DNA of 64,000 nucleotides. It comes from an uncultured Paraburkholderia sp. GTDB taxonomy: Bacteria > Pseudomonadota > Gammaproteobacteria > Burkholderiales > Burkholderiaceae. Made by a program: the position numbers and the translations under genes. Numbering within the stretch: position 1 is the stretch's first letter; every line of letters starts with the position of its first letter. The stretch is taken from NCBI GenBank assembly GCA_940747215.1, contig CALNWS010000008.1, positions 1-64,000 on the forward strand, given 5' to 3'. Shown here in pieces: positions 51,098-63,216 of the stretch. The notes beneath the pieces were generated by a model. It worked only from the letters and a program-made list of their open reading frames with translations. It did not search any database and was not told where the DNA came from.

Positions 51098-51426
51098 ATG
51101 CTGATTACTTTCAAATACCGCTCCTGCCCGGACGTGGTGATGCTGGAAAACCTAGCCCAGTATCTCGTGGGTATCGTGGGCAAACAGCTTGGCCAGCGGG
51201 GCATCACCACTCATGACGAAGTCGGCGTAGCCATCGAAAAGATCGAAGCCGCTATTACATTCGACAAACAAGGAACGCGCCGAGCACGACGGTCACTTCC
51301 ACGGGAACGAGGAAGGCCACGAGCACCACGAGATTCCGCCGGACTCGCACACAGCGCGCCTACCCGTTCCTCGACATGCTGCGCGCGGCGCAGAAGGAAA
51401 ACACGGACATCATCTGGGGCATCTGA
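51098..51426 (+). pseudogene. DUF1840-family protein, two frameshifts
   Basis: A small cytosolic protein of unknown function. It starts MLITFKYRSCPDVVMLENLA, then GIVGKQLGQRGITTHDEVGV. A shift near 51270 breaks it. In the next frame ERAEHDGHFHGNEEGHEHHE (His/Glu-rich, probably metal-binding) and IPPDS follow, and a second shift precedes AYPFLDMLRAAQKENTDIIW and GI at 51426. The order of the pieces matches the DUF1840 family. Confidence 0.75.
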
Positions 51427-51537
51427 ACGGCCCGGACTGCGTGGCGCAGTCCATGACGGCGCAGGCGGAAAGCCGCGCCGTGAATCGGCATGAACCGCAC
51501 GCGAAGCTTTGACGTAACGCGCTATGCAGCAAAGAAA

Positions 51538-51562
51538 AGAGCCCGTTACAAGCGGGCTCTTT
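51538..51562 (+). terminator. Intrinsic terminator
   Basis: Stem agagcccg (51538-51545) and cgggctct (51553-51560), loop ttacaag, then tttc. Preceded by an A-rich run, so it may work for the facing gene as well. Confidence 0.75.
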
Positions 51563-51602
51563 CGCATTCAGAAGCCGGAACTGCCCGGCAAGTGCCAGGG
51601 GC

Positions 51603-51791
51603 TTACTGGCTTGCAGCGTCCTCCGACGCGCCCTTCTTCACTTTCTTCTTCGGTTTCTTGACGCGCTTCGCGACCAGTGGCGAGTAGGAACTCACCGCGC
51701 TGGAGCCGGCCGGAGCGGCCGGTTACGCGAGCGCCGCCGTGGCGCCCAGTGCAAGCGAGACAGCAGTCAATAACAGCGTCAGCTTCTTCAT
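51603..51791 (-). pseudogene. Small exported lysine-rich protein, ochre codon at the signal-peptide end
   Basis: A 62-codon gene. ATG 51791 gives MKKLTLLLTAVSLALGATAA then LA and TAA at codon 24 (probably from CAA), exactly at the signal-peptide cleavage zone. The frame continues PAAPAGSSAVSSYSPLVAKR and a basic tail VKKPKKKVKKGASEDAASQ to TAA at 51603. I cannot assign a family. Only this one lesion is visible. Confidence 0.65.
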
Positions 51792-51982
51792 ACGATTTTC
51801 TCCGTTGACGATTGCAATGTGTTGAGCCGACGCGTTTTGGCCGCGTCTGGCGGGGTCCTGCCGGTTTCAGTCTACAAAGCCGAAATTTTCGTTGCCGGAA
51901 ATATTCAGTCTTTCATGCCCGATATAGTGGACTTCCCGCCACAGCGCCGCTGTATCGCCACGACAGGCCTGCCACACAAGGA

Positions 51983-54700
<2,718 letters not shown>

Positions 54701-54803
54701 AGCGTATGTGTTCGATTACTGCGATTAAGTGCGTCGTGTTCGGTGGCGGCTTCGATATTTGCAGGGCGGCGGCGCGAGACGTTGGTTCGTGCCGCCGCTT
54801 GGC

Positions 54804-55874
54804 TCAGGCTGCGTCGCGGTATTGCGTGGGCCACTTGCGCGGCTTGATGTCGGCGAGCGCCTTCGCGATGGCCTCGATGTGCTCCGGCATCGTGCCGCAG
54901 CAGCCGCCCGCGATGTTCACGAGACCGGCCTGCGCGAATTCCTTCAGCAATCCCGACGTGTCTGCCGGCAGTTCGTCGAAGCCCGTGTCGCTCATCGGAT
55001 TCGGCAAGCCCGCGTTCGGATAGCACGACACGTAGGTGTCGCACAGCTTCGCGAGCTCGGCGATGTATGGGCGCATCAGCGCCGCGCCCAACGCGCAGTT
55101 CAGGCCGAACGTGAGCGGCTTCGCGTGACGCAGCGAGTTCCAGAACGCCTCGACAGTCTGGCCGGAAAGAATGCGGCCGGACGCATCCGTGACGGTGCCC
55201 GAAATCATGATCGGCAGAATCTCGCCGGTGTCTTCGAAGAGTTCGTCGAGCGCGAACAGCGCGGCTTTTGCGTTCAGCGTGTCGAAAATCGTTTCGACGA
55301 GGAACAGGTCCGTGCCGCCGTCGAGCAATGCTTTGGCCTGCTCGTAGTACGCCGCGCGCAGTTCGTCGAACGTGACGTTGCGGGCGCCCGGATCGTTCAC
55401 GTCAGGAGAAATGCTGGCCGTTTTCGGCGTCGGTCCGATTGCGCCGGCGACGAAGCGCGGCTTCTCGGGCGTCGAGTACTTGTCGCATGCAGCGCGTGCA
55501 AGCTTTGCCGATTCGAGATTCATCTCGACGGCGAGGTCTTTCATGCCGTAGTCGGCCTGCGCGACGATGGTTGCACCGAACGTATTGGTTTCGAGGATGT
55601 CCGCGCCCGCCGCCAGATACTGCTCGTGAATTTCGCTGATCACGTACGGCTGCGTGATGGACAGCAACTCGTTGTTGCCCTTGATGTCGCGGCCGTAGTC
55701 CTTGAAGCGCTCGCCGCGATAGGCTGCTTCATCGAGCTTGTAGCGCTGGATCATCGTGCCCATGGCGCCGTCGAGAATCAGGATACGCGATTTGAGCAGC
55801 GCAGGCAGCGCGGCGCCGCGCGTGTAAGCGGCCTCCGGACGGACGGGCGTGACGTTTTGAGCAGGCTGGTTCAT
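54804..55874 (-). CDS. metH: Methionine synthase, homocysteine-binding part
   Basis: The first gene of the split MetH: a homocysteine S-methyltransferase domain of 356 residues. It begins [20 protein letters not shown], with [19 protein letters not shown]. The zinc ligands are a cysteine in FGLNCALGA and the pair in [17 protein letters not shown]. It transfers the methyl group from cobalamin, held by the partner protein, to homocysteine. The gene is open and family-length, ending [12 protein letters not shown]. The downstream half follows after 103 bases, most likely one operon. The divergent side carries a probable decayed cobalamin riboswitch. Confidence 0.92.
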   Translation of the reverse strand: MNQPAQNVTPVRPEAAYTRGAALPALLKSRILILDGAMGTMIQRYKLDEAAYRGERFKDYGRDIKGNNELLSITQPYVISEIHEQYLAAGADILETNTFGATIVAQADYGMKDLAVEMNLESAKLARAACDKYSTPEKPRFVAGAIGPTPKTASISPDVNDPGARNVTFDELRAAYYEQAKALLDGGTDLFLVETIFDTLNAKAALFALDELFEDTGEILPIMISGTVTDASGRILSGQTVEAFWNSLRHAKPLTFGLNCALGAALMRPYIAELAKLCDTYVSCYPNAGLPNPMSDTGFDELPADTSGLLKEFAQAGLVNIAGGCCGTMPEHIEAIAKALADIKPRKWPTQYRDAA

Positions 55875-56017
55875 GGCGGACGAAGGGCTTGCGCCGGCGT
55901 TTGCGGGAAACCTTGAATTGTATCCGCTGTCGGCCGATCTCGCCCGAGGCGCGGCGCTTCCGCGTTGCCTAGCCGTTACTGCGAGCTAACTTCACGGTTG
56001 CTTGCTTCATGCACTGC

Positions 56018-56215
56018 AGGTGGCTTCGGCGAAGCTGGAGGGAAGCCCAGCTGGAGGGAAGCCCGTTAAAAGCGGAGAAAAACAAAAGAAAACGGCCCGG
56101 CAAGCAAGGCCTACGGGGCCGCTTCATGAGTGCCGACCGACTTTTCAGTGCCGCCTGTAATGCAAGGCGGCGCGGTCGCAGTGAGTCGCCAACAATGTCA
56201 ATCCAGACGCTGCCC
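56018..56215 (+). ncRNA. Possible decayed cobalamin riboswitch
   Basis: The plus strand reads aggtggcttcggcgaagc, then tggaGGGAAgcccG and ttaaaagcgg. This matches the AGGTGCC-hairpin-TAAnAGGGAAnnCGGTGAAAnnCCG core of cobalamin riboswitches. Near the end aatccagacgctgcc resembles the AGTCCGGAGACCTGCC box. A 16-bp duplication copies the GGGAA core, and the CCCCCGCAAC segment is not recognisable, so it is probably non-functional. The gene it served (plus strand) is gone. Pattern match by eye only. Confidence 0.4.
56033..56064. repeat. 16-bp perfect tandem duplication
   Basis: agctggagggaagccc at 56033-56048 is repeated exactly at 56049-56064, inside the putative cobalamin riboswitch core. Confidence 0.9.
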
Positions 56216-56226
56216 TCGGTGAAGGT

Positions 56227-56479
56227 TCAGTGAAGAATAACCGGCTGGTGCATCAGACTGTCGAACTGGCCGAGGAATTCGTCCACCTCGTCGAGCGACG
56301 GTTCCTCTTCGATCAGTTTCTGCACATGTTCACGAAAGCGCGCCGCCATTGCACCATCAATGTAGATTTCGCGCTGCATGTTCTTGTCCACGATTTCATA
56401 GCCGCCCGACTTCATGGCCAGCAGGCCTTCTTGCGGCGGGAACTCGACAATAGTTGGAGCTGTTGTAGATCATTTGCAT
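56227..56479 (-). pseudogene. DUF3567-family protein, early frameshift
   Basis: A small conserved Burkholderiales protein of unknown function. ATG 56479 gives MQMIYNSSNYC, after which a small deletion shifts the frame (the correct continuation is VEFPPQEGLLA). From MKSGGYEIVDKNMQREIYID on, the body is open: HVQKLIEEEPSLDEVDEFLG and FDSLMHQPVILH to 56227. Re-initiation at MKSGG could give a 62-residue product lacking the first strand. Family assigned from this conserved body. Confidence 0.75.
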
Positions 56480-56598
56480 GGCGACACTCCTTATTTCCGT
56501 TGGCTCCTTGGCCTGTCATGCGACATAGGTGGAGCGTATGGTGCGGAATTCAAGGGGTGGGCCCGGATTGACGCTTGTAAAAGTTCCGAACCTACCGG

Positions 56599-57387
56599 TT
56601 AGACCGGCCTTTCAAGAAACGTTTCAAGCAGTGCAGCAAAACGGTGAGACTGCTCGATCGGCGCAAGATGAGCGGCGTCGAGAAGTTCGAATTGCGCGCC
56701 TTCGATGGCGTCTGCTATCGCCTTGGCAGAAGCAGGCGGCGTGCCAGCATCATGGCGACCAGCCACGGTCAGCGTCGGACAACGTAAAGTTCCCAGTTTA
56801 CTGCTTACGTCGAAATCGCGCAGCGATGCACATGCCATAGCGTAGCCTTCGGGCAACGTCTGACTCAACACTTCGCGAATCGGCTCGACGGCTTCAGGGT
56901 GCGCGGACTGAAAGTCGGGTGTCAGCCAGCGGTTCAGCGTGGATTCGACGAGCGGCACCATGCCGTCCTTGCGTACTGCCCCGGCGCGCTGATCCCAGAT
57001 CGAGCGGTTTTCGGGTGGCGTGCCGACAGCGCTGTCGGCGATTGTGAGCGTGGCAATGCGCAACGGATGATCCAATGCGAATTGCTGCGCAATCATGCCG
57101 CCCATCGACATGCCGACCAGATGCGTCTCAGGTACGCCGAGTTGATCGAGGAGCACGGACAGGTCGCGCGACAGATCGGCCACGCTGAACGGCTCCTTCG
57201 ATACGGCTGTTCGACCGTGGCCGCGAACGTCGTAGCGCAATACGGTGAAGTCGTCGCGGAAATAGCCGGCGAGCTGATCCCATATGGACAGATCGCCGCC
57301 GAGCTGGTGGATGAAGGTCAGCCATGGGCCGCCGCCTTCGTTGCTCAGCACATAGCGCGTTTCGATACCGTTGATGTTCACTTGCAT
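56599..57387 (-). CDS. 3-oxoadipate enol-lactonase-like alpha/beta hydrolase, intact
   Basis: A 262-residue alpha/beta-fold hydrolase of the PcaD type (hydrolyses 3-oxoadipate enol-lactone in the beta-ketoadipate pathway). ATG 57387 with GGAGCC upstream gives MQVNINGIETRYVLSNEG. The oxyanion HxxGG equivalent is FIHQLGGDLSIWDQLAG. The nucleophile elbow is LVGMSMGGMIAQQFALDHP. The Asp is in LTVAGRHDAGTPPASAK and the His in LLDAAHLAPIEQSHRF. All catalytic residues are present. It stands alone, without pca partners in the window, so the exact substrate is not certain. Confidence 0.83.
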   Translation of the reverse strand: MQVNINGIETRYVLSNEGGGPWLTFIHQLGGDLSIWDQLAGYFRDDFTVLRYDVRGHGRTAVSKEPFSVADLSRDLSVLLDQLGVPETHLVGMSMGGMIAQQFALDHPLRIATLTIADSAVGTPPENRSIWDQRAGAVRKDGMVPLVESTLNRWLTPDFQSAHPEAVEPIREVLSQTLPEGYAMACASLRDFDVSSKLGTLRCPTLTVAGRHDAGTPPASAKAIADAIEGAQFELLDAAHLAPIEQSHRFAALLETFLERPV

Positions 57388-57563
57388 GCGGGCTCCTTGA
57401 AAGGGGAACGCGTTGGAAGGACCTTTCACGCGCCGTCGCCGGCCTGACGCACCATGAATCAAGTTATACGCAACGAGCGCGCGAACGGTTGCATTTGACA
57501 CTGCGATCAAGCGTTGTGCGCGAAGTTTCGCGAGTGCGATCGAGACCCTACCCAGTGCGGGGT

Positions 57564-58799
57564 CTAAGGACACGTGATGCCCGGCGTGTCCGTGGGCAAA
57601 GTGGCGTCGGGCGAGGCGGAAGGCGCGGGCTCGTCGGGCGGCGGAGCCGCTGGTGCAGAGGGAGCGGGAGGTGCGGCAGGATTCGCATCCGGCTACCTTT
57701 GTGGCGACGTGGCGTCGTGATTGCCGACAGATGCGGCGGAATCGTCGACATTCGCGGCGTTCAGTTTGCCGCGCCATAACAGTTCGAATTGCGTGCTGTT
57801 CGGCTCGGTCTGGACAATGCGCGCAGGCAGCCAGCCAAGCGACAGCGCGAGCCATACGTCGATGCGGCGCATGTCGCCGTCGTGACGCGGCAGCCGTTTG
57901 AAATGCCGCGCGTCGAGATAACCTTGCGCGGTGCGCATGGTTTCGTCGCCGATCGTTTCGACGGGCCACTACTCCTCGCCACTGTCGCTATTGACCACGA
58001 AAAATTGCCGCGTCACGCCAAGTTTATACGCGAAGGGTCACCGCGTACGAGGCTTGCGAGTTGCATCACCACGCTGAACCGGTCCTAGGCGCCATCGGCC
58101 AGCGGTAATGTCGACGGCGTGCGGGTGAAGCCGATTTTCTTGTCCGCACGATTGAAGATCGCGATGTCTTCCGCGCGACGGCCGCGTTTTTCGACGTACT
58201 GGTCGGGCGCGAGACCGAATGCGTTGATGCGGCCGTTACTCGAATAGACGAATGTGCCGACGAACGGCAACGGCAACGGCACCGACACCACTCCGTAGCC
58301 CTGCGCGTTGCTCGTCCAGTGAATCGTGCCGGGTTGATTGCGCACGCCATTGTAGAACGTGTCGTACTACAACTCGCCCGAAGGCGGTACGGAAAATTTC
58401 ACTCCCGACGATGCGCGAGCTGCGCTGCCTGCCGTCGGCGCGCTGGCGTTTGCAGCGGCGGCTGCGCTCGCCGCAGCTTCCGATACCGCGGACACGGCGG
58501 GCGCATTCGCGGCCGGACGCGTCGCGCTCAATACATGCTCGCGTGGCTTTGCCGCAGCGGCGGGATGCGCAGGGGCCGCAGCAGCTGCCGGCGGCGTGGG
58601 GGCCACGGCAGGATTGCGTTCGACGCGCTCGGGTGTGAGCAGCGCGACCTGTACCGGCACGTGCGCGTTGTCGGACGGATTGAGGTTCGCGCAATTGCGT
58701 TCGACCCATTGCGCGGCGATCCAGTGCAGCACGACGACCGCCAGCAGCACCGCGATCCAGCGCACGATCGGGACGATGCGGTGTGGATGGCGAGGACAT
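57564..58799 (-). pseudogene. DUF3108-family protein, four amber codons
   Basis: A membrane-anchored periplasmic protein of unknown function. ATG 58799 (MSSPSTPHR) is followed by a shift into VRWIAVLLAVVVLHWIAAQW (membrane anchor), then an Ala/Pro-rich linker and the DUF3108 domain. TAG codons replace Gln after PPSGEL (58366), after PLADGA (58085), after VNSDSGEE (57970) and after TSPQR (57693). A small loss near 58030 also shifts frame. Behind the last TAG a proline-rich tail reads PDANPAAPPAPSAPAAPPP and ends GITCP at 57564. Confidence 0.8.
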
Positions 58800-58953
58800 C
58801 GGTAAAAGAAAGAAGGTGAATGCGACGAAGATAGTATGACACGCCGGGTCCGAGAATGGTTCAGCGTGACCCGGTCGGTCACTTACCTTGCATGCCACGC
58901 AAACGCGTTAAAGCGCCGCGCGGTTCAGCGCGGCGTCGCACTATACCCCAGCT

Positions 58954-59829
58954 CTACGAGAGTTTTTGCGCGCAGTCGCGCAGCGCGTTGTCGATTTCAC
59001 CGCCCCAACTGATGTCGAACACGCCTTCATGACCGAGCGCGACGAGACCGAGTGCGAGTTCGCCGGTAGAATCGAATACGGGCATGCAGAACGCGTGAAT
59101 CGTGGGCAGCAGCATGCCTTCCACGCGCGCGGCTTCATGCTGACGCACTTCGCTCAATACGCGATCCATTTCGTCGCGCGTACGCGGACCGCTCATGTGC
59201 GACGAACGGCGCGAATCGGCCAGTTCGCGTTCGAGCATCGCTTCCGTTTTGCTCGGCGGCAGATACGCGGCGAACAGCAAACCGGTGGCCGAACTCAGAA
59301 GCGGCATCACGTCACCGAGTTTGAGCGAGGCTTTGGCCGGATGACTCGATTCCATCCAGTAGACCATCGTCGGTCCTTGGTTGCCCCATAAGGCGATACC
59401 GACGGTCAGATCAAGGCGGTCGCGCAATTCGGCGAGCGCGATGCGCGCGAGCTTTACACTGTCGACGCGCGCAAGACGCGCGAGTCCGAGTTGCAACGCG
59501 AATCCGCCGAGCTCATAACGGCCCGACAAAGGATCCTGCGCGACCACGCCGAGCCTCAGGAAACTCACAAGATAACGGTGTGCCTTCGCCGGACTCATGC
59601 CGGCGCGCTGCGCCAGATCGCGCAGCATCATCGCGCGCGGTTCGTATGTCAGCACGTCGAGCAGACGAAAGCCCACTTCGATCGACTGGATGCCCGAGCG
59701 CAGCTTTTCTTCGCCGCCGTCACTGCTCTCGGCACCCTCGCCATTGTCCTCGTCGGACTCGTGCGGTTCGGTCGCTAAAGCGGTATCGGCAGCGGTGCGG
59801 ATCGCACCGGAACGGGCGGTTGGCGGCAT
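58954..59829 (-). CDS. IclR-family transcriptional regulator, intact
   Basis: A 291-residue regulator. After an acidic, low-complexity N-terminus come the winged helix-turn-helix (SIEVGFRLLDVLTYEPRAMM, LAQRAGMSPAKAHRYLVSFL) and the effector domain (VGIALWGNQGPTMVYWMESS, LLSSATGLLFAAYLPPSK), ending ALRDCAQKLS. It is divergent from the FAH-family gene 170 bases away, the usual arrangement for a local regulator of an aromatic or tyrosine catabolic gene. The start at 59829 is the first in frame; starts further inside, near the HTH, cannot be excluded. Confidence 0.88.
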   Translation of the reverse strand: MPPTARSGAIRTAADTALATEPHESDEDNGEGAESSDGGEEKLRSGIQSIEVGFRLLDVLTYEPRAMMLRDLAQRAGMSPAKAHRYLVSFLRLGVVAQDPLSGRYELGGFALQLGLARLARVDSVKLARIALAELRDRLDLTVGIALWGNQGPTMVYWMESSHPAKASLKLGDVMPLLSSATGLLFAAYLPPSKTEAMLERELADSRRSSHMSGPRTRDEMDRVLSEVRQHEAARVEGMLLPTIHAFCMPVFDSTGELALGLVALGHEGVFDISWGGEIDNALRDCAQKLS

Positions 59830-59999
59830 GAGCGGAGCGCGTAAGGCGCGTGCAGAACGGTTAAAAGGAGCGGGGCGTGACGGCCTGAACTGTCTTCCGG
59901 ACGCGGCGAGTCGCGTCTACAGGCACGGCATTTTGGCCCGGCCAATTTACCATCGTAGAATAGATTCCCTCTATCGTCACTAACACGATTCGCCCCTCT

Positions 60000-60986
60000 A
60001 TGAAACTTGCCACGCTGAAGGACGACGGCACGCGCGACGGTCAGCTGATCGTCGTTTCCCGCGATCTGCAAACCGCGGCGATTGCCGACGCAATCGCGCC
60101 CACGCTGCAACGCGTGCTCGACGACTGGGCCTTCTACGCGCCGCAACTCAACGACCTCTACGAGGCGCTCAACCAAGGCCGCGCCCGCAACACCTTTTCA
60201 TTCGACGCGAAGGAATGCATGGCGCCACTGCCGCGTGCATTCCAGTGGGCGGACGGCTCGCCGTACGTGAATCACGTCGAACTCGTGCGGCGTGCGCGCG
60301 GCGCCGAGATGCCGCCGGAATTCTGGACCGATCCGCTGATGTACCAGGGTGGCAGCGACGACTTCACCGGTCCGAAAGACGACGTGACGTGCGCGTCCGA
60401 AGCGTTCGGTATCGACTTCGAGGCGGAAGTCGCGGTGATCACCGGCGACGTACCGATGAGCGTGACGCCCGAACAGGCGCTTCGAAGCGTGCGCTTCGTC
60501 ACGCTCGTGAACGACGTCTCGCTGCGCAATCTGATTCCGGCCGAACTCGCGAAGGGGTTCGGCTTTTTCCAGAGCAAGCCGGCTACCTCGTTTGCGCCGG
60601 TCGCCGTCACGCCCGACGAACTCGGCGAGCACTGGCGCGAAGGCCGCGTGCATCGACCGATGATCGTCCACTGGAACGGCAAGAAAGTCGGCCAGCCGGA
60701 TGCAGGCACCGACATGGTGTTTCATTTCGGCCAGTTGATCGCGCACGCGGCGAAAACGCGTAATCTGCGCGCGGGCTCGATCGTGGGTTCGGGCACGGTG
60801 TCGAACAAGGACGCGAAGCGCGGCTACTGCTGTATCGCCGAGAAGCGTTGCCTCGAAACGATCGAACACGGCGCGCCGCAAACCGAATTCATGAAGTACG
60901 GCTACACCGTGGTAATCGAAATGTTCGATGAAGCGGGCAAGTCGATTTTCGGTTCGATCGACCAGAGCATCACGCCGCTCGAATGA
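60000..60986 (+). CDS. Fumarylacetoacetate hydrolase-family protein, intact
   Basis: A 328-residue FAH-fold enzyme (hydrolase or isomerase acting on C-C bonds of acylpyruvates, likely in tyrosine/homogentisate or related catabolism). It starts MKLATLKDDGTRDGQLIVVS. The metal site residues lie in ASEAFGIDFEAEVAVITGDV and the following VNDVSLRNLIPAELAKGFGF. SIVGSGTVSNKDAKRG and YGYTVVIEMFDEAGKSIFGS close the barrel. It is regulated probably by the divergent IclR protein. No lesion. Confidence 0.88.
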   Translation: MKLATLKDDGTRDGQLIVVSRDLQTAAIADAIAPTLQRVLDDWAFYAPQLNDLYEALNQGRARNTFSFDAKECMAPLPRAFQWADGSPYVNHVELVRRARGAEMPPEFWTDPLMYQGGSDDFTGPKDDVTCASEAFGIDFEAEVAVITGDVPMSVTPEQALRSVRFVTLVNDVSLRNLIPAELAKGFGFFQSKPATSFAPVAVTPDELGEHWREGRVHRPMIVHWNGKKVGQPDAGTDMVFHFGQLIAHAAKTRNLRAGSIVGSGTVSNKDAKRGYCCIAEKRCLETIEHGAPQTEFMKYGYTVVIEMFDEAGKSIFGSIDQSITPLE

Positions 60987-61067
60987 TGCAACGGAGGTCC
61001 GAGGCGGCGCCTCGTCCAGCTTTCAGAAGGGTTTCGCCCGATGCCGATGCCGGCGTGCGCCGCTACA

Positions 61068-62015
61068 CTGACTGGCGGCCTCGCTCGGTATTCCCGCGCG
61101 TGACACGGCTACCCTATTGCCGAAACAGATCGGCGGCCAGAAAGTCGAATACATCGTGCTCGACGACGCTTCCGACACCACCCAGGCCGTGTAGGACACG
61201 AAGAAGCTGATCTCGGAGAGTCACGTCGACGCGATCATCGGTTCGTCGATCACGCCGAACTCGCTCGCGATGATCGACGTGGTCGCGGAAGGCGAGACGC
61301 CGCAAACGGACGCGATGATGGCCTCCGCCATCGCCGAGCACGCCAGTTCGCACAACGTCAAAACGATGGCGTTCATCGGCCAGGCCGACGCGCTCGGCGA
61401 AACGTTCTACGCGGAAGTCGCGAAGTTCGCGCAACTGCATCACATCAACATGGTGGCGAGCGAGCGCTTCAACCGAACGGATCCGAGCGTCACCGGCCAA
61501 GGTGTTGAAAATCCTCGCGACGCATGACGCGGTCGTGGTGGGCGCAGCCGGCACGCCCGCCGCGCTGCCGCCGAAAACGCTTCGGGAACGCGGCTACAAA
61601 GGCTTGATCTATCACAATCATGGCGTGAGCAATAACGACTTCCTGCGCGTGTGCGGCGCCGATTGCAATGGCACGTTCCTGTCCGCGAGCCCGGTGCTGG
61701 TGGCGTCTCAACTGCCGGCGGATAATCCGGCGAAGCGTTGCGCGGGCCCGGCAACGTGACGGCGTTCGGCTCGGCTCGTACACGTGGGACGCCGGCATGC
61801 TGCTCAACCACGCCGTGCCGATCGCGTTGAAGGGCGGCGCGCCGGGCACGCCGGAATTCCGCCGCGCGCTGCGCGACGCGCTCGAAGCCACACGCGGTCT
61901 CCCGGACACTAACGGCGTCGTCAACATGAGCGCCACGGATCACCTCGGCCTCGATCAACGCGCACGCGTGATGGTCGAGATCAACAACGGCAAGTGGGTT
62001 TATCAGCCGCGCTGA
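61068..62015 (+). pseudogene. Branched-chain amino-acid-type ABC substrate-binding protein (LivK-like), broken
   Basis: A Peripla_BP_6 solute-binding protein. The start, signal peptide and first residues are lost; the remnant begins LAASLGIPARDTATLLPKQI. KVEYIVLDDASDTTQAV is followed by TAG, then DTKKLISESHVDAIIGSSIT. About 30 residues are missing at GETPQTDAMM. A shift near 61500 precedes LKILATHDAVVVGAAGTPAA, and another near 61735 precedes GSYTWDAGMLLNHAVPIALK. The end VEINNGKWVYQPR is at 62015. It follows the intact FAH gene after about 80 bases. Confidence 0.86.
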
Positions 62016-62090
62016 GCATCGCGCGCGACGGCCGCCTTGCACGGTTTCACTGCATGACAGACACATCGACTTCGTCACGGATTGCTCATC

Positions 62091-63021
62091 ATGTCTCAGG
62101 CACCGCATAACACCCCAGGCACACCCGGCACCCACAGCAACGACGCGTTTTACGCGCACTACCAGTCGCTCCGGTTGCATCGTCATCCGCATGGCGTGCT
62201 TGAAATCGTGATGAGCGGCGAGGGCGCGAACCGCAGCGGCCTCGCCACGGCAAACGCGCGCATGCATTTCGAACTCGCGGAAATCTGGCGCGACGTCGAC
62301 CCGTGATCCTGAGACACGCGTCGCGATCATTCGCAGCGAAGGCAAGGGCTTTTCGGCGGGCGGCGATCTGCAACCCGTCGAAGACATGGCGACAGATTTC
62401 GACGTGCGCGCGCGTGTGTGGCGCGAGGCGCGCGATCTCGTCTAAAACGTGATCAATTGCAGCAAGCCGGTGGTGCGGCCATGCACGGGCCGGCGGTCGG
62501 CGCGGGGCTGATCGCCGGATTGCTCGCGGATATTTTGATCGCGACGAAAACCGCGCGCATCATCGACGGTCATACGCGCTTGGGCGTCGCCGCCGGCGAT
62601 CATGCGGCGATTGTCTGGCCGCTTCTGTGCGGCATGGCGAAGGCCAAGTATTACCTGATGCTCTGCGAGCCCGTGAGTGGCGAGGAAGCGGAACGGATCG
62701 GCCTCGTTTCGCTTGCCGTCGACGAAAGCGAACTGATACCGAAGGCGTTCGAGATCGCGCAGAAGCTTGCGAACAGATCGCAGACGGCAATCCGCTGGAC
62801 CAAGTACGCGTTGAACAACTGGCTGCGCTCGGTGGGCCCGGTGTTCGATACGTCGCTTGCGCTCGAATTCATGGGCTTTTGCGGGGCCTGACGTGCGCGA
62901 AGGCGTGAACTCGTTGCGCGCGCGGCGCGCGCCGGATTTCGGTGGCGCCGATCCGTGGCGCGGCGAGCCGCACAAGCCGGCGAGCGGCGGGGACTGGAAG
63001 CCGTCGGACGACGGTGCCTGA
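62091..63021 (+). pseudogene. Enoyl-CoA hydratase/isomerase-family protein, broken
   Basis: A crotonase-fold enzyme. ATG 62091 gives MSQAPHNTPGTPGTHSNDAF and LRLHRHPHGVLEIVMSGEG. A stop and shift at IWRDVDP (62306) precede [20 protein letters not shown], which holds the oxyanion loop. A TAA near 62443 and a shift follow at [32 protein letters not shown] is the second oxyanion element, then [21 protein letters not shown] last shift near 62880 precedes [20 protein letters not shown]. It ends at 63021. Confidence 0.85.
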
Positions 63022-63026
63022 GTGAC

Positions 63027-63062
63027 CGCTTAAGTCGGCGCTTGAGTTCGCGCTTAAGTCCA
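63027..63062. repeat. Three imperfect 12-bp tandem units
   Basis: cgcttaagtcgg, cgcttgagttcg and cgcttaagtcca follow one another directly after the enoyl-CoA hydratase stop. Role unknown. Confidence 0.6.
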
Positions 63063-63216
63063 TGCTTGGCCCGCCGCGTGGGATTCGCGTATAAGGCGGC
63101 GTATACGTCGTGACGGCTCGGCCGTTGTCGCGACGCGAGCATCGCACACGGTATGATCGAACGAGACGCGCGCGGCACGGCGCTCACTCTACTTTTTCAG
63201 CAGCGAGGCGATAAGC

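Larger units (their letters stand above)
55875..56226. other. Region upstream of metH without a gene
   Basis: About 350 bases. It must contain the metH promoter on the minus strand and, on the plus strand, what looks like a decayed cobalamin riboswitch with no gene behind it. No coding region is supported. Confidence 0.45.

Noticed and set aside
56009..56233. Small plus-strand open frame upstream of the DUF3567 gene
   Set aside because: It covers the riboswitch-like segment and the 16-bp duplication and has no protein family signal.
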